DNA of 64,000 nucleotides from Edaphobacter paludis (GTDB lineage Bacteria > Acidobacteriota > Terriglobia > Terriglobales > Acidobacteriaceae). The stretch is taken from positions 992,001-1,056,000 of the forward strand of contig NZ_CP121194.1 of the NCBI RefSeq assembly GCF_039993895.1, in the 5' to 3' direction. The position numbers and the translations under genes were made by a program. The notes under the pieces are model-generated. The model made no database searches. It was not told where the DNA came from and saw only the letters and a program-made list of their open reading frames with translations. Positions within the stretch are counted from its first letter, which is position 1. Every line of letters starts with the position of its first letter. Positions 42,866 to 52,904 of the stretch are shown piece after piece.

Positions 42866-44620
42866 CTACTCATCCTCCGCAGTCTCAAGCAGTGGATCCT
42901 TTGTCGGCCTGCGAACCATCTCATGCAGAGCAGCGCCCGGCGCGATCATCGGATAAACCCCATCCTCTTTCTCGACCTGAAAATTAATCAAAAATGCCTT
43001 ACCGCCGGTTCGAGCTTTTGTAACTGTGGGGATTACATCCTTGCGCTGGCTCACCGTTGCACCTGCAATCCCATGTGCTGCGGCCAGCGCAACGAAGTCG
43101 GGCGATAGGATGGGGCTGGCGGCGTAGTTCTTCTCGTAGAAGGCCTCCTGCCACTGCCGCACCATGCCGAGGAAGCCATTGTTGATCACCGCAATGTTGA
43201 TGGCCAACCCCTCCTGCGCGATGGTCGAAAGTTCAGAGGCCGTCATCTGGAAGCCGCCATCACCAGCGATTACCCAGACGTCTTTCTCAGGGCAGGCTAC
43301 CTTGGCGCCGATTGCTGCGGGCAACGCAAATCCCATCGTGCCCAGGCCGCCGCTGGTGACCAGCGTGCGCGGAGAATCGTGCTTGTAATACTGCGCCTCC
43401 CACATCTGGTGCTGACCTACGTCGGTCACGATGATGGTCTGGTCGGTGCGACCAGCGGCCTGCGCCTCGCGCCAGATATCGTTGATGACATGCGCGGCGT
43501 ACAAATGGCCATTGTCGGGCAGGTTGATGATGTCGCGCACAGAAGCGTCGCCCTTCATGGCGTTGACGGCCTTGATCCAGCTTGCATCGGACTTCTTCGG
43601 CATCAGCGGCAGCAACAGCCCAAGCGTCTGGCGAAGATCGCCGATCAGCGCCACGTCTACCTTGACGTTCTTGTTAATCTCGCTGGGGTCGATCTCGATA
43701 TGGATCTTCTTCGCGTTGGGGGCGTAGCTGGCGAGGTTGCCGGTAACACGGTCGTCGAAGCGCATGCCGAAGGCGAGCAGCAGGTCGGCCTGCTGAATCG
43801 CGTTGTTCACCCACGACTCGCCGTGCATGCCCATCATGCCCAGCGACAGGGGGTGGTGCGTCGGAAACGATCCAAGGCCAAGCAGCGTGCTGGCCACCGG
43901 AATCTGCTGGCGCTCGGCAAAGGCGAGCACCTCGGCCTCGGCTCCCGACTGCGTGATTCCGTGACCTGCGAGAATGACTGGACGCTTGGCCGATTGAATC
44001 AGTTCGATGGCCTGCTTGATCGACGAGCTTTCGGCGCGGAGCATCGGATGAGGACGATGCGGTGCTGGCGCGGCAGCTTCGAAGTCGAAGGTGGCCGTGG
44101 CCTGCTGCGCGTCCTTGGTGATATCGACCAGTACCGGACCGGGGCGGCCCGACTGCGCGATCTGGAACGCGGCGCGGATCGTGGGCGCGATATCTTCGGC
44201 GCGCGTCACCAGCCAGTTGTGCTTCGTGATGGGCATGGTGATGGCGGTGATGTCCACTTCCTGAAACGCGTCGGAGCCAAGCACCTTCGAGGAGACTTGT
44301 CCCGTGATGGCCACCATGGGAATGCTGTCTAGCATGGCCGTGGCGATGCCGGTGACGAGATTGGTCGCACCGGGCCCGCTGGTGGCGATGCAGACGCCGG
44401 TCTTGCCCGAGGCGCGGGCGTAGCCGTCGGCCATGTGCGACGCTCCCTGCTCATGGCGCACGAGCACATGGTGAATGCTGGGAAACTTACGCAGGGCATC
44501 GTAGACGGGAAGAATCGCTCCGCCGGGATAGCCGAAGACTTTATCTACGCCTTCGCCAGCCAGCGTGGCCCAAACGATCTCGGCTCCGGTAAGTTGCGGG
44601 TGCTGATTTTTGTCTGCCAT
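42866..44620 (-). CDS. ilvB: Acetolactate synthase large subunit IlvB
   Basis: Thiamine-diphosphate enzyme that condenses pyruvate with pyruvate or 2-oxobutyrate. The start used is ATG 44620 (MADKNQHPQLTG), with GGAGGG about six bases ahead; an in-frame ATG at 44716 would add 32 residues of unlikely leader. Length is 584 residues. The catalytic Glu57 lies in VRHEQGASHMADGYARASG. The ThDP-binding motif GDGGFQMTASEL is followed by NNGFLGMVRQWQ. The central FAD-binding domain is of normal size, consistent with an anabolic AHAS. Confidence 0.96.
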   Translation of the reverse strand: MADKNQHPQLTGAEIVWATLAGEGVDKVFGYPGGAILPVYDALRKFPSIHHVLVRHEQGASHMADGYARASGKTGVCIATSGPGATNLVTGIATAMLDSIPMVAITGQVSSKVLGSDAFQEVDITAITMPITKHNWLVTRAEDIAPTIRAAFQIAQSGRPGPVLVDITKDAQQATATFDFEAAAPAPHRPHPMLRAESSSIKQAIELIQSAKRPVILAGHGITQSGAEAEVLAFAERQQIPVASTLLGLGSFPTHHPLSLGMMGMHGESWVNNAIQQADLLLAFGMRFDDRVTGNLASYAPNAKKIHIEIDPSEINKNVKVDVALIGDLRQTLGLLLPLMPKKSDASWIKAVNAMKGDASVRDIINLPDNGHLYAAHVINDIWREAQAAGRTDQTIIVTDVGQHQMWEAQYYKHDSPRTLVTSGGLGTMGFALPAAIGAKVACPEKDVWVIAGDGGFQMTASELSTIAQEGLAINIAVINNGFLGMVRQWQEAFYEKNYAASPILSPDFVALAAAHGIAGATVSQRKDVIPTVTKARTGGKAFLINFQVEKEDGVYPMIAPGAALHEMVRRPTKDPLLETAEDE

Positions 44621-44725
44621 GTTGCCCTCCATAAGTTTTGTTGCCCTGTGAAACGATCCCAATAAAAGATTGCTAAATTTCAGCTTTGTTACGGGCACGG
44701 TCTCAGCCGTGCCCATAACAAAGTG

Positions 44726-46423
44726 CTAGGTCGTGACAGCGCCTTTCGATGCGCTGCTTACGGTGTTGGCATATTTGGCGAAGACTCCGCTGTTGAAGTG
44801 TGGCACCGGAGCTTTGACAGCTTTGAGACGAGCAGCAATCTCCTCCGCTGGAACTTCAAGCCGCAGTTCGCGGTTCGGAATATCGAAGGTGATGGTGTCG
44901 CCTTCGTGAACTGCCGCAATCGGTCCGCCGAGCTGAGCCTCAGGCGCAACGTGTCCCGCCATCAGGCCGCGTGTAGCACCGCTGAAGCGTCCGTCGGTAA
45001 GCAGTGCGACCGTCTCCGAAAGCTCGGGAATGCCTTTGACCGCAGCCGTAACCGCCAGCATCTCGCGCATTCCCGGCCCTCCGCGTGGCCCTTCGTAGCG
45101 AATGACGAGAACATCGGAAGGATTGATCTTGCCCGACTCAACCGCGGCAAAGCAGTCATCTTCGGAGTCGAAGACACGCGCCGGACCCTGATGAAAGAGC
45201 CGCTCGTGTCCAGCCACCTTGATGACGCAGCCTTCAGGAGCAAGATTGCCCTTGAGGATGACCAGGCCTCCGGTCGGCTTCAGCGGCTTGTCCCAGTTAT
45301 GAATCACAACCTGGCCCGGCGTCTCGTGCGCAGCCTTGGCCTCTTCATGCAGCGTCTTGCCGGTGACCGTGATGGTGTTGTGCAACTGTCCGCGCTCCAT
45401 CAGCCGCTTGGCCAGCAGGCGCGATCCACCTGCCTCCTGATAGTCCTTCGCGTTGTATTTTCCGCCCGGCGAGAGATCGCAGATGAACGGAGTGTGCTCG
45501 CTGATCTTGTCGAAGTCCTCCATCGAGAGAGGAATGTTCAGCTCGTGAGCGATGGCGATCAGGTGCAGCACAGCGTTGGTCGATCCGCCCGACGCACAGA
45601 CGGCGGCGATGGCGTTCTCGATGGACTTGCGGCTCATGATCTGGCGGGGTGTGATGCCCTTGCGTGCAAGGTCCATGACCAGACGGCCAGCTTCACGCGA
45701 TGCCTCGTGCTTCTCCGGCGACAGGGCGGGAACGCCGGTGATCTCGATGGGCGAGATGCCGAGGAACTCGCCAGCCATTGCCATGGTGTTGGCGGTGAAC
45801 TGGCCGCCGCAGGCCCCGGCGCCGGGACAGGCCGCGGCTTCGAGGGCTTCTAGCTCGTCGTCGGTGATCTTGCCGGCTGCGTGGCTGCCCATGCCTTCAA
45901 AGACGTTGAGGATGGTGATGTCCTTGCTCGTGCCGTCGGGTTGCTTGAGGTGGCCGGGGGCGATGGAGCCGCCGTAGAGCATGAGGCCGGGGATGTCCAG
46001 CCGCGCGAGCGCCATGATGGCGGCGGGCATGTTCTTGTCGCAGCCTGCGATGCAGACGAGGCCGTCGAAGCTGTTGCCGCGCGCGACGAGTTCGATCGAG
46101 TCGGCGATGACCTCGCGGGAGATGAGCGAGGCCTTCATGCCTTCGGTGCCCATGGTGATACCGTCGGAGATGGTGATGGTGTTGAACTCCATCGGCGTGC
46201 CGCCGGCCTCGCGGATGCCCTGCTTGACGGCCTCGGCGATCTTGCGAAGATGGAAGTTGCAGGGGCCGATCTCGGTCCACGTATTGGCGATGCCGATGAT
46301 GGGCTTGTGCAGGTCTTCCTTGCTGAAGCCTACGCCTCGCAGGTAGGAGCGCGCGGCGGCGCGGGACGGGCCTTCGGTCAGGGCGATGGAATTTTTCTTT
46401 GCGGGATCGAGTTCGTTGCTCAA
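44726..46423 (-). CDS. ilvD: Dihydroxy-acid dehydratase IlvD
   Basis: Iron-sulfur dehydratase that makes the 2-oxo acids before the final transamination in valine and isoleucine synthesis. It has 565 residues. Cluster Cys lie in [12 protein letters not shown] near 120 and [16 protein letters not shown] near 195, the [2Fe-2S] type pattern of Ilv[15 protein letters not shown] and [11 protein letters not shown] occur in the C-terminal half as expected. It lies between leuD (76 bases upstream) and ilvB (105 bases downstream). Confidence 0.96.
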   Translation of the reverse strand: MSNELDPAKKNSIALTEGPSRAAARSYLRGVGFSKEDLHKPIIGIANTWTEIGPCNFHLRKIAEAVKQGIREAGGTPMEFNTITISDGITMGTEGMKASLISREVIADSIELVARGNSFDGLVCIAGCDKNMPAAIMALARLDIPGLMLYGGSIAPGHLKQPDGTSKDITILNVFEGMGSHAAGKITDDELEALEAAACPGAGACGGQFTANTMAMAGEFLGISPIEITGVPALSPEKHEASREAGRLVMDLARKGITPRQIMSRKSIENAIAAVCASGGSTNAVLHLIAIAHELNIPLSMEDFDKISEHTPFICDLSPGGKYNAKDYQEAGGSRLLAKRLMERGQLHNTITVTGKTLHEEAKAAHETPGQVVIHNWDKPLKPTGGLVILKGNLAPEGCVIKVAGHERLFHQGPARVFDSEDDCFAAVESGKINPSDVLVIRYEGPRGGPGMREMLAVTAAVKGIPELSETVALLTDGRFSGATRGLMAGHVAPEAQLGGPIAAVHEGDTITFDIPNRELRLEVPAEEIAARLKAVKAPVPHFNSGVFAKYANTVSSASKGAVTT

Positions 46424-46499
46424 GATGTCAGCCTTTCAGGGGTATCGAGTTAGCGAATCGGCTAGCCAGCGAACCGGCGAGTCAGCGTTATGGTGACTA

Positions 46500-47138
46500 T
46501 TAGGAAACGGTTGCGGCCTTGGGTGCGGACCAGAAGTCTTTATTGTGTTTGGATTCGAAGGCGTCCAGTTCGGATTCGTGGCGCAGGGTGAGGCCGATGT
46601 CGTCGAGTCCATTCAGCAGGCAGTATTTGCGGAACGGGTCGATGTCGAAGTGCGCGTGGAAGCCCTTATCGTCAGTGACGGTCTGGGCTTCGAGGTTGAT
46701 GGTGAGCTTGTGCTCAGGGTCTTTGGTACAGCGGTCGAGCAGCGTCTGTACATCCTCTTCGCTGAGGCGGACGAGGATGATGCCGTTCTTGCCTGCGTTC
46801 GAGAAGAAGATATCGGCAAACGTGGGCGCGATGACGGCGAGGAAGCCGTACTGGTTGAGCGCCCATGCAGCGTGCTCGCGCGAGCTGCCGCAGCCGAAGT
46901 TCTTTTCGGCGATGAGGATCTTTGCGCCCTTGTGCTCGGGCTTGTTGAGGACGAAGTCAGGCCGCTCCTTCACAACATCGGGCGTTTCGGAGTCATAGCG
47001 CCAGTCGAAGAAGAGGAACTCGCCGTAGCCGGTGCGCTCGATGCGCTTGAGGAACTGCTTAGGGATGATCTGGTCCGTGTCGATGTTGGGCAGCGGCAGA
47101 GGGACAGCCTTCGAGGTGAGGACGTTGATGGGTTCCAT
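46500..47138 (-). CDS. leuD: 3-isopropylmalate dehydratase small subunit LeuD
   Basis: Small subunit of isopropylmalate isomerase, paired with LeuC. It has 212 residues starting at ATG 47138, whose first base is the last base of the leuC TAA, a one-base TAATG overlap that suggests translational coupling. Family motifs: PNIDTDQIIPKQFLK near 18, NFGCGSSREHAAWAL near 85 and FFSNAGKNGI near 110. The open frame upstream of this ATG is a shadow of leuC. Confidence 0.95.
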   Translation of the reverse strand: MEPINVLTSKAVPLPLPNIDTDQIIPKQFLKRIERTGYGEFLFFDWRYDSETPDVVKERPDFVLNKPEHKGAKILIAEKNFGCGSSREHAAWALNQYGFLAVIAPTFADIFFSNAGKNGIILVRLSEEDVQTLLDRCTKDPEHKLTINLEAQTVTDDKGFHAHFDIDPFRKYCLLNGLDDIGLTLRHESELDAFESKHNKDFWSAPKAATVS

Positions 47139-48574
47139 TAGCGGGAGCCTCCTTCGCTCTGCTTCCACTTGCGGATGTCGGTGAAGTGGCCGGTGATGGC
47201 GGCTGCGGCGGCCATCTCGGGGCTTACGAGATGGGTGCGGCCACCGCGACCCTGGCGGCCTTCGAAGTTGCGGTTGCTGGTCGAGGCGCAGCGTTCGCCG
47301 GGTTGCAGAATGTCGGGGTTCATGCCGAGGCACATGCTGCAGCCGGGCTCACGCCATTCAAAGCCTGCGGTCTTGAAGATGGCGTCGAGACCTTCCTGCT
47401 CGGCCTGATGCTTGACCGCCTGTGAGCCGGGGACGACCAGGGCGCGTACCTTGGTGGCAACGTGATGGCCCTTGACGATAGCAGCGGCGGCGCGAAGGTC
47501 TTCGATGCGGCCGTTCGTGCAGGAGCCGAGGAAGACGGTGTCGATCGCGATCTCTTCCATCGGCGTGCCGGGCTTGAGCGCCATGTACTCGTACGCTCGC
47601 TCGAAGGACTTACGGTCGGCGTCGGTCCTGGCTTCGTCGAGCGTGGGAACGCTGGCGTTGATGGTGGTGGTCATGCCGGGGGATGTGCCCCAGGTGACTG
47701 CCGGTGCCAGTGAGGCTGCGTCGATGTGAAGCTCGCGGTCGAACGTTGCGCCTTCATCGGTGGGAAGCGTGCGCCAATGGGCGACGGCCTCGTCCCACGC
47801 AGCGCCAGTAGGAGAGAAGCGGCGCCCTTTGAGGTAAGCGAATGTGGTCTCGTCGGGAGCGATCATGCCTGCGCGAGCGCCGGCCTCGATGCTCATATTG
47901 CAGATGGTCATGCGGCCTTCCATGGAGAGGGCGCGGATGACGGAACCGGCGTACTCGACGGCGTAGCCTGTGGCTCCGTCGGTACCGATCTTGCCGATGA
48001 TGTGGAGGATGACATCCTTGGCAGTGACGCCGAAGGGAACCTCACCGTCTACGGTGATGCGGAAGGTCCTGGGCTTGTCCTGCGGCAGGGTTTGCGTAGC
48101 CATGACATGCTCGACCTCGGAGGTGCCGATGCCGAAGGCCAAAGCGCCGAATGCTCCGTGGGTGCTGGTATGGGAATCTCCGCAGACGATGGTCATGCCG
48201 GGCTTGGTCGCTCCCAGCTCGGGCCCGATCATGTGAACGATACCTTGCGAGGCGTCCTGCACGTCGAAGAACTCGATACCGAACTCGGCGCAATTTTTGC
48301 GCAGCGCGTTGACCTGCGTGGCGGAGATCTGGTCGACGATGTGAAGCCGGTCATATGCGCTTGTGGTCGGAACGTTGTGGTCCACCGTCGCGATGGTGCG
48401 GTCAGGACGGCGCAGCTTGCGGCCAGCCATGCGCAGCCCATCGAACGCCTGCGGCGATGTGACCTCGTGGACGAGGTGCAGGTCGATGTAGAGGATGGTA
48501 GGCTCGCCCTCGGGCTCGACGACAAGATGCTGCTGCCAGACTTTTTCGAATAATGTTTTGGGTGCTGTGCTCAT
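47138..48574 (-). CDS. leuC: 3-isopropylmalate dehydratase large subunit LeuC
   Basis: Aconitase-family [4Fe-4S] enzyme that isomerises 2- to 3-isopropylmalate with LeuD. It has 478 residues. Cluster Cys occur in [14 protein letters not shown] near 355 and [13 protein letters not shown] near 415. [14 protein letters not shown] near 140 is the conserved substrate and cluster loop. Its ATG overlaps the stop of the upstream unknown gene by four bases. Confidence 0.96.
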   Translation of the reverse strand: MSTAPKTLFEKVWQQHLVVEPEGEPTILYIDLHLVHEVTSPQAFDGLRMAGRKLRRPDRTIATVDHNVPTTSAYDRLHIVDQISATQVNALRKNCAEFGIEFFDVQDASQGIVHMIGPELGATKPGMTIVCGDSHTSTHGAFGALAFGIGTSEVEHVMATQTLPQDKPRTFRITVDGEVPFGVTAKDVILHIIGKIGTDGATGYAVEYAGSVIRALSMEGRMTICNMSIEAGARAGMIAPDETTFAYLKGRRFSPTGAAWDEAVAHWRTLPTDEGATFDRELHIDAASLAPAVTWGTSPGMTTTINASVPTLDEARTDADRKSFERAYEYMALKPGTPMEEIAIDTVFLGSCTNGRIEDLRAAAAIVKGHHVATKVRALVVPGSQAVKHQAEQEGLDAIFKTAGFEWREPGCSMCLGMNPDILQPGERCASTSNRNFEGRQGRGGRTHLVSPEMAAAAAITGHFTDIRKWKQSEGGSR

Positions 48575-49263
48575 GATTTGGCCTTTGCTTCAGGTTGTTG
48601 CTCGATGGTGTTGGCTCCGATGGCCGTTGGCTTGATCTGATGCGGCTTGCCGTCGGGGTCTACAAGAATGGCGTTGGATATGGTTTGAAGAATCTTGCTG
48701 CCAAGTGGTGGCTCGGCTGTCCAACGAGCGATGCTGTGCGTCAGCGCAGCAGGAATATGGTCGGGGTCAATTGCATTGTTGCTGAAAACCCAAAGAGTGT
48801 ATTCGGCGCCGGGCTGGTCAGGGGTTTTGTTCTGCTGAATCCAATTAATGGCGGCGAAGACAACGAGCGGATGAGGAGCGCCGAGATCAACCCAGAGCAG
48901 GCCGCGGTCCGCGCAGAAGCGGAAGACGCAGCCAGTGATGGAGAGGTAGCGGTTCTGGTCGGCGATAACTTTGCCGGGAACGGAGAGGAAGTCGAGGGCG
49001 GTTTCGGCGAGTGACTTGGGCTTCGGTCCGGTCTGGCTCCAGAAAGTCTGTGGTGCAGTGAGATATTGGGCCAGGAAAGGTTCGAAACGTGGATCGAGGA
49101 CGAGAGCGTTTTCGCGACCTTCTGCTGGCGGCGGCCCGTATTGCCAGAGCCATTCGACATTTGCTTTGGGCTTCTTTTCTTTGTGTTTGAATATCTGCGC
49201 GTTCGTGGCCACTGCTCCCGTGATGAGGAGGAGAGTGGTGGCGAGTTGGAGGTGACGGCGCAT
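48571..49263 (-). CDS. Secreted hypothetical protein overlapping leuC
   Basis: A 230-residue exported protein: signal peptide about 1-22 (ending TNAQ), then a basic stretch [13 protein letters not shown], and a soluble domain with [52 protein letters not shown] and [15 protein letters not shown]. Two Cys, near 121-126, could form a disulfide. Its stop overlaps the leuC start by four bases, so it is translated from the leu/ilv transcript. I recognise no family and no link to leucine synthesis. Confidence 0.68.
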   Translation of the reverse strand: MRRHLQLATTLLLITGAVATNAQIFKHKEKKPKANVEWLWQYGPPPAEGRENALVLDPRFEPFLAQYLTAPQTFWSQTGPKPKSLAETALDFLSVPGKVIADQNRYLSITGCVFRFCADRGLLWVDLGAPHPLVVFAAINWIQQNKTPDQPGAEYTLWVFSNNAIDPDHIPAALTHSIARWTAEPPLGSKILQTISNAILVDPDGKPHQIKPTAIGANTIEQQPEAKAKS

Positions 49264-49281
49264 TGGTTGCGAACATACCTT

Positions 49282-49333
49282 AGGGCTAAGCCCTCGATCT
49301 GTGCTGGCTTGACTGCCAGGGCTGAAGCCTTGG
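49282..49333. repeat. Short palindromes of the gggct-aa-agccc type
   Basis: agggctaagccct at 49282-49294 and ccagggctgaagccttgg at 49316-49333 lie in the gap between leuB and the secreted gene. A third related palindrome, gggctaaagccc, is at 50516-50527, just before the leuB start. I recall similar elements between acidobacterial genes (from memory). They can form small hairpins in the leu mRNA. Confidence 0.5.
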
Positions 49334-49391
49334 CGTACCCAGAAGTAAAAGCAGCTACAAAGAACTCTCGTCAGGATAAGAGAGCGCGGTT

Positions 49392-50501
49392 CTATACACC
49401 GTGCATGGACTGGCGGCGGTCGATGGATTCAGCCAGTGCCTGATGGACCCGTTTGCCCATCTCCTGAGTGGTGACGGTTTGCTGGCCGGACATGTGGCCA
49501 CGGGCGATGTCTGCGGTGCGGTAGCCGGCGTCGAGCACCCTGTGGACGGCCTGCTCTATGGCTCGGGCGTCCTGCTCGAGGTTTGCCGAGTAGCGCAGAA
49601 TCATTGCGGCCGTAAGAATCGCGCCAAGCGGGTTTGCCTTGCCGGTTCCCGCGATATCAGGAGCGCTGCCGTGGACTGGCTCGTACAGATTAACGGCGCC
49701 GCCGATCGTGGCCGAGGGCAACATGCCGAGCGAGCCTGTAATGACTCCAGCCTCGTCGGAGAGGATGTCGCCGAAGAGGTTTTCGGTGAGCACAACATCG
49801 AAGTTACGCGGGATGTTCATGATGTGCATCGCCATCGAATCGACCAGCTGATGCTCGAGGGTCACGTCGGGGTAGTCCTTGGCCACTTCAGTAACGGTGG
49901 CGCGCCAGAGTTGGGAGACTTCGAGGACGTTCGCCTTATCGACGGAGGTAACTTTCTTGCGGCGTTTGCCTGCAAGCTCGAAGGCAACGCGAGCTACCCG
50001 GACAACTTCGTCGCGAGTGTAGCGCATGGTGTTGACAGCTTCGTTGGTTTCTTTATTCCAGGAGCGCGGCGTGCCGAAGTAGAGACCGCCGAGCAACTCG
50101 CGGACGAAGAGGATGTCTACGTTCTCTGTGACCTCGGGGCGCAGCGGAGAGCTGGCGCTGAGTGCCTTGTAGGCGATGGAAGGGCGCAGGTTAGCGAAGC
50201 CGCCAAGGGCCTGGCGAATCTGCAGCAGACCAGCCTCAGGGCGCTTGTCGGGAGTCAGCGAATTGAACTTATTGTCGCCTACCGCGCCCAGCAGCACAGC
50301 GTCGGAGTCCAGGGCAGCATCGAGCGTGGCTGTGGGAAGCGGGGAGCCGGTCTCTGTGATTGCGATTCCGCCGATGAGACCGTCGACGAAGGTGAAGTCG
50401 TGGCCGCCAAGTTCGGCTACTGCTCGCAGAACGTTCGTCGCTTCACGGGTAACTTCGGGGCCGATGCCATCGCCGGCGAGAACTGCAATTTTGAGACGCA
50501 T
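49392..50501 (-). CDS. leuB: 3-isopropylmalate dehydrogenase LeuB
   Basis: Oxidises and decarboxylates 3-isopropylmalate with NAD+. The start used is ATG 50501 (MRLKIAVLAGDGIGPEV), with GAGGT about eight bases ahead; the open frame extends 25 codons upstream but without a family-like sequence. Length is 369 residues. Motifs: GAVGDNKFN near 75, RELLGGLYFG near 137, and the metal- and NAD-binding region LSDEAGVITGSLGMLPSA and YEPVHGSAPDIAG. It is the second gene of the operon. Confidence 0.95.
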   Translation of the reverse strand: MRLKIAVLAGDGIGPEVTREATNVLRAVAELGGHDFTFVDGLIGGIAITETGSPLPTATLDAALDSDAVLLGAVGDNKFNSLTPDKRPEAGLLQIRQALGGFANLRPSIAYKALSASSPLRPEVTENVDILFVRELLGGLYFGTPRSWNKETNEAVNTMRYTRDEVVRVARVAFELAGKRRKKVTSVDKANVLEVSQLWRATVTEVAKDYPDVTLEHQLVDSMAMHIMNIPRNFDVVLTENLFGDILSDEAGVITGSLGMLPSATIGGAVNLYEPVHGSAPDIAGTGKANPLGAILTAAMILRYSANLEQDARAIEQAVHRVLDAGYRTADIARGHMSGQQTVTTQEMGKRVHQALAESIDRRQSMHGV

Positions 50502-50579
50502 ACTTTGTACCTCAGGGGCTAAAGCCCATCGTTGTTTGAATAATTTTGGCCCAGCTGAATCCGTGCCTTTTAACACAAC

Positions 50580-51788
50580 TTAGTGCGTAGCAACTGCGGA
50601 TTTTTCCGGTTGCAGCAGACCCAAGAGGTCCTGGTCGTAGATAGATTTTTTGCGGTCAGCCAGCTCCGTAAAGCGGTGATAGACCTCGTCGAGTTGTTCG
50701 CGAGTGAGCGGATGCCCCAGCTTCTCAAAGCGTTCTACAAGGGCGCGGCGGCCGCTGTGTTTGCCCAGGACAAGGTTGGTGTTGGCAACACCAACTGAAG
50801 CTGGCGTCATGATCTCGTAGGTCAGCGGATTGGCCAGCATGCCGTGCTGGTGTATGCCGGACTCGTGCGCGAAGGCATTGGCTCCCACAACGGCCTTGTT
50901 TGGAGAGCAGCCAAAGCTGATGACCTCAGCGAGCATCTGGCTGGTCGGGTAGAGCTGGGTCATGTTGATGTTATGGCTATAGGGGAAGCGGTCGTGGCGC
51001 ACCATAATCGCGGCTGCGATCTCCTCGAGAGCGGCGTTTCCGGCGCGCTCGCCGATGCCGTTGATTGTGCACTCGACCTGCCGCGCTCCGCCCTCGATTC
51101 CAGCGAGTGAATTTGCCACGGCCATGCCGAGGTCGTCGTGACAGTGAGTAGAGAGAACTACCTTTTCGATGCCGGGAACCTGGGCTTTGACCGTGCGGAA
51201 GATGTTGGCATATTCCTCGGGCGTGGTGTAGCCGACGGTGTCTGGAATATTGATGGTGGTGGCGCCAGCCTGGACTGCGACGGTGATCATCTTGAGCAGA
51301 AACTCAGGGTCGGTCCGGGTCCCGTCTTCAGTGGAGAACTCGACATCGTCGGTGAAGGTAAGGGCGAGGCGAACGGCTTCGGCGGCTTGTTCAAGCGCCT
51401 GCTCGCGGGTGATGCGCAGCTTGTATTCGAGATGGAGGTCGGAGGAGGCGAGGAAGAGGTGGATGCGGTTGCTGGGAGCGGGCTCGATGGCGCGGCCTGC
51501 CGCTTCGATGTCTTCGCGCTTACAGCGAGCGAGAGAGGCGATGCGGGTGCCTTTGACCTCGCGGGCGATGGCCTGGACGGCCTTGAAGTCTCCGTCGGAG
51601 GCAATGGCGAAGCCGGCTTCGAGGATGTCGACGCCGAGGGCCACCAACTGATGCGCCATGCGCAGCTTTTCATCGTGATGCATGGTGCAGCCGGGCGATT
51701 GTTCGCCGTCGCGGAGGGTGGTGTCGAAGAAGACGATCTTGTTTGGGTCAACCATAGAAGTTGGCACTCTCAATCTGGACTTGATCAT
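50580..51788 (-). CDS. leuA: 2-isopropylmalate synthase, short form lacking the regulatory domain
   Basis: Condenses 2-oxoisovalerate with acetyl-CoA, the committed step to leucine. DRE-TIM metallolyase: FFDTTLRDGEQSPG near the N-terminus, metal-binding STHCHDDLGMAVANS near 215, and NGIGERAGNAALEE. Two ATG starts fit (51788 or 51755); neither has a strong ribosome site. At 391-402 residues it stops after the second subdomain, with no C-terminal LeuA dimer domain (about 120 residues) that binds leucine in E. coli-type enzymes of about 520 residues. Only 78 bases separate its stop from leuB, so the domain is not hidden there. Homocitrate- or citramalate-type synthases have a similar size, but the leuBCD context supports LeuA. 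Confidence 0.88.
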   Translation of the reverse strand: MIKSRLRVPTSMVDPNKIVFFDTTLRDGEQSPGCTMHHDEKLRMAHQLVALGVDILEAGFAIASDGDFKAVQAIAREVKGTRIASLARCKREDIEAAGRAIEPAPSNRIHLFLASSDLHLEYKLRITREQALEQAAEAVRLALTFTDDVEFSTEDGTRTDPEFLLKMITVAVQAGATTINIPDTVGYTTPEEYANIFRTVKAQVPGIEKVVLSTHCHDDLGMAVANSLAGIEGGARQVECTINGIGERAGNAALEEIAAAIMVRHDRFPYSHNINMTQLYPTSQMLAEVISFGCSPNKAVVGANAFAHESGIHQHGMLANPLTYEIMTPASVGVANTNLVLGKHSGRRALVERFEKLGHPLTREQLDEVYHRFTELADRKKSIYDQDLLGLLQPEKSAVATH

Positions 51789-51875
51789 AATGCAGGCTTA
51801 TGATGACTTCCACTGGTATCAGTAATTCTAATCGAAGTATTCAAACTGGGTAATTGTGTTGCAGCTGGGAGAGCC
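51789..51875. promoter_or_regulatory. Divergent leuA-lysR control region
   Basis: An 87-base gap between leuA (minus) and the LysR gene (plus), the usual place for a LysR-type regulator to bind. Two imperfect dyads are visible: TGAT at 51801-51804 with ATCA at 51818-51821, and ttc at 51826-51828 with gaa at 51834-51836. Neither matches a known box closely. The region is AT-richer than the genes and must hold both promoters. Confidence 0.4.
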
Positions 51876-52799
51876 ATGGATCTGGTACAGATGGAGACGT
51901 TTCTGGCAGTGGCAGAGGAGCGCAGCTTTTCACGGGCGGCGGCACGTCTTCATCGTACTCAGCCTGCGGTGAGCCAGGCAATCGCCAAGCTGGAAGGGGA
52001 GCTTGGAGAGGTGCTGTTCGAGCGTTCCTCGCGCGATGGAACGCTGACCGACGCGGGAGAGTTATTGCGGGAGTATGCCGCTAAGCTGTTGAATCTACGG
52101 AGTGAGGCGGCAGTGGCCCTGACGGAGCTGCGGTCGCTGCATCGGGGGCGGTTGAATCTTGCGGCGAATGAGTACACCTGCCTCTATCTGTTGCCGCTGC
52201 TGGATGAGTTTCGGCGGCAGAATCCACGCATCAAACTGGCGGTGCAGCGGTCACTGGCAAGCCGGATTTCGGATGAGGTGTTGATGCATTCGGTGGAGAT
52301 TGGTGTGCTCTCGTTCCGGCCAGACGAGGCACAGGTGAAGTCGATGGTGGTTTACCGCGATGAGCTGGTATTTGTGGTGAATCCGCGGCACCCGCTGGCG
52401 AAGGAGGAGACGGTTTCGATCCGTCAGCTCGGAGCGCAGAACTTTATCGCGCACAATATTTCGTCGCCGCAGCGGCTGAAGGTGATTCAGGCGTTCAAAC
52501 GGCATAAGACCGTTCTGCATATGGGCGTGGAACTGCCATCGCTCGAGGCGATCAAGCGGTTTGTGGAGATGGGCAATGGCGTGGCTCTGGTTCCGGGATT
52601 GACGGTGCGGACTGAGCTGCAGAGCGGCGCTCTGGTGAGGGTGCAGATTCCGGAGCTCCAGATCGAGCGTAAGTTAAGGCTGGTGTATCGAAAGCAGGCC
52701 AGCTTGTCACATGTAGCGCTCGCGTTTTTGAAGGTGGTGGAGGCGTATGCGGCGGCGCATGGCGATCCTTACTGTTTTCAGCCGGAACGGGGTATTTAG
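51876..52799 (+). CDS. LysR-family transcriptional regulator
   Basis: A 307-residue activator/repressor. An N-terminal winged helix (about 1-60) carries METFLAVAEERSFSRAAARL, then HRTQPAVSQAIAKLE. The effector-binding domain at about 90-300 has a periplasmic-binding-protein-like fold. A GGGAGAG ribosome site sits two bases before the ATG. Its position head-to-head with leuA suggests that it controls the leu/ilv operon, possibly with a pathway intermediate as effector; this is inferred from context only. Confidence 0.92.
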   Translation: MDLVQMETFLAVAEERSFSRAAARLHRTQPAVSQAIAKLEGELGEVLFERSSRDGTLTDAGELLREYAAKLLNLRSEAAVALTELRSLHRGRLNLAANEYTCLYLLPLLDEFRRQNPRIKLAVQRSLASRISDEVLMHSVEIGVLSFRPDEAQVKSMVVYRDELVFVVNPRHPLAKEETVSIRQLGAQNFIAHNISSPQRLKVIQAFKRHKTVLHMGVELPSLEAIKRFVEMGNGVALVPGLTVRTELQSGALVRVQIPELQIERKLRLVYRKQASLSHVALAFLKVVEAYAAAHGDPYCFQPERGI

Positions 52800-52904
52800 G
52801 TTCGGCGGATAAATCGAAACCTTTGGCTGGGAAGCGCGTTTGTATGGATAGACTCACGCGCCGGAGACGACCTCTCCGGTGGATGGACACGAGAGAGGTA
52901 TCCG

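Noticed and set aside
47139..47333. The N-terminal 65 codons of the frame containing leuD
   Set aside because: They are Arg/His/Pro-rich, overlap leuC out of frame and are not LeuD-like; the start at 47138 fits the family.
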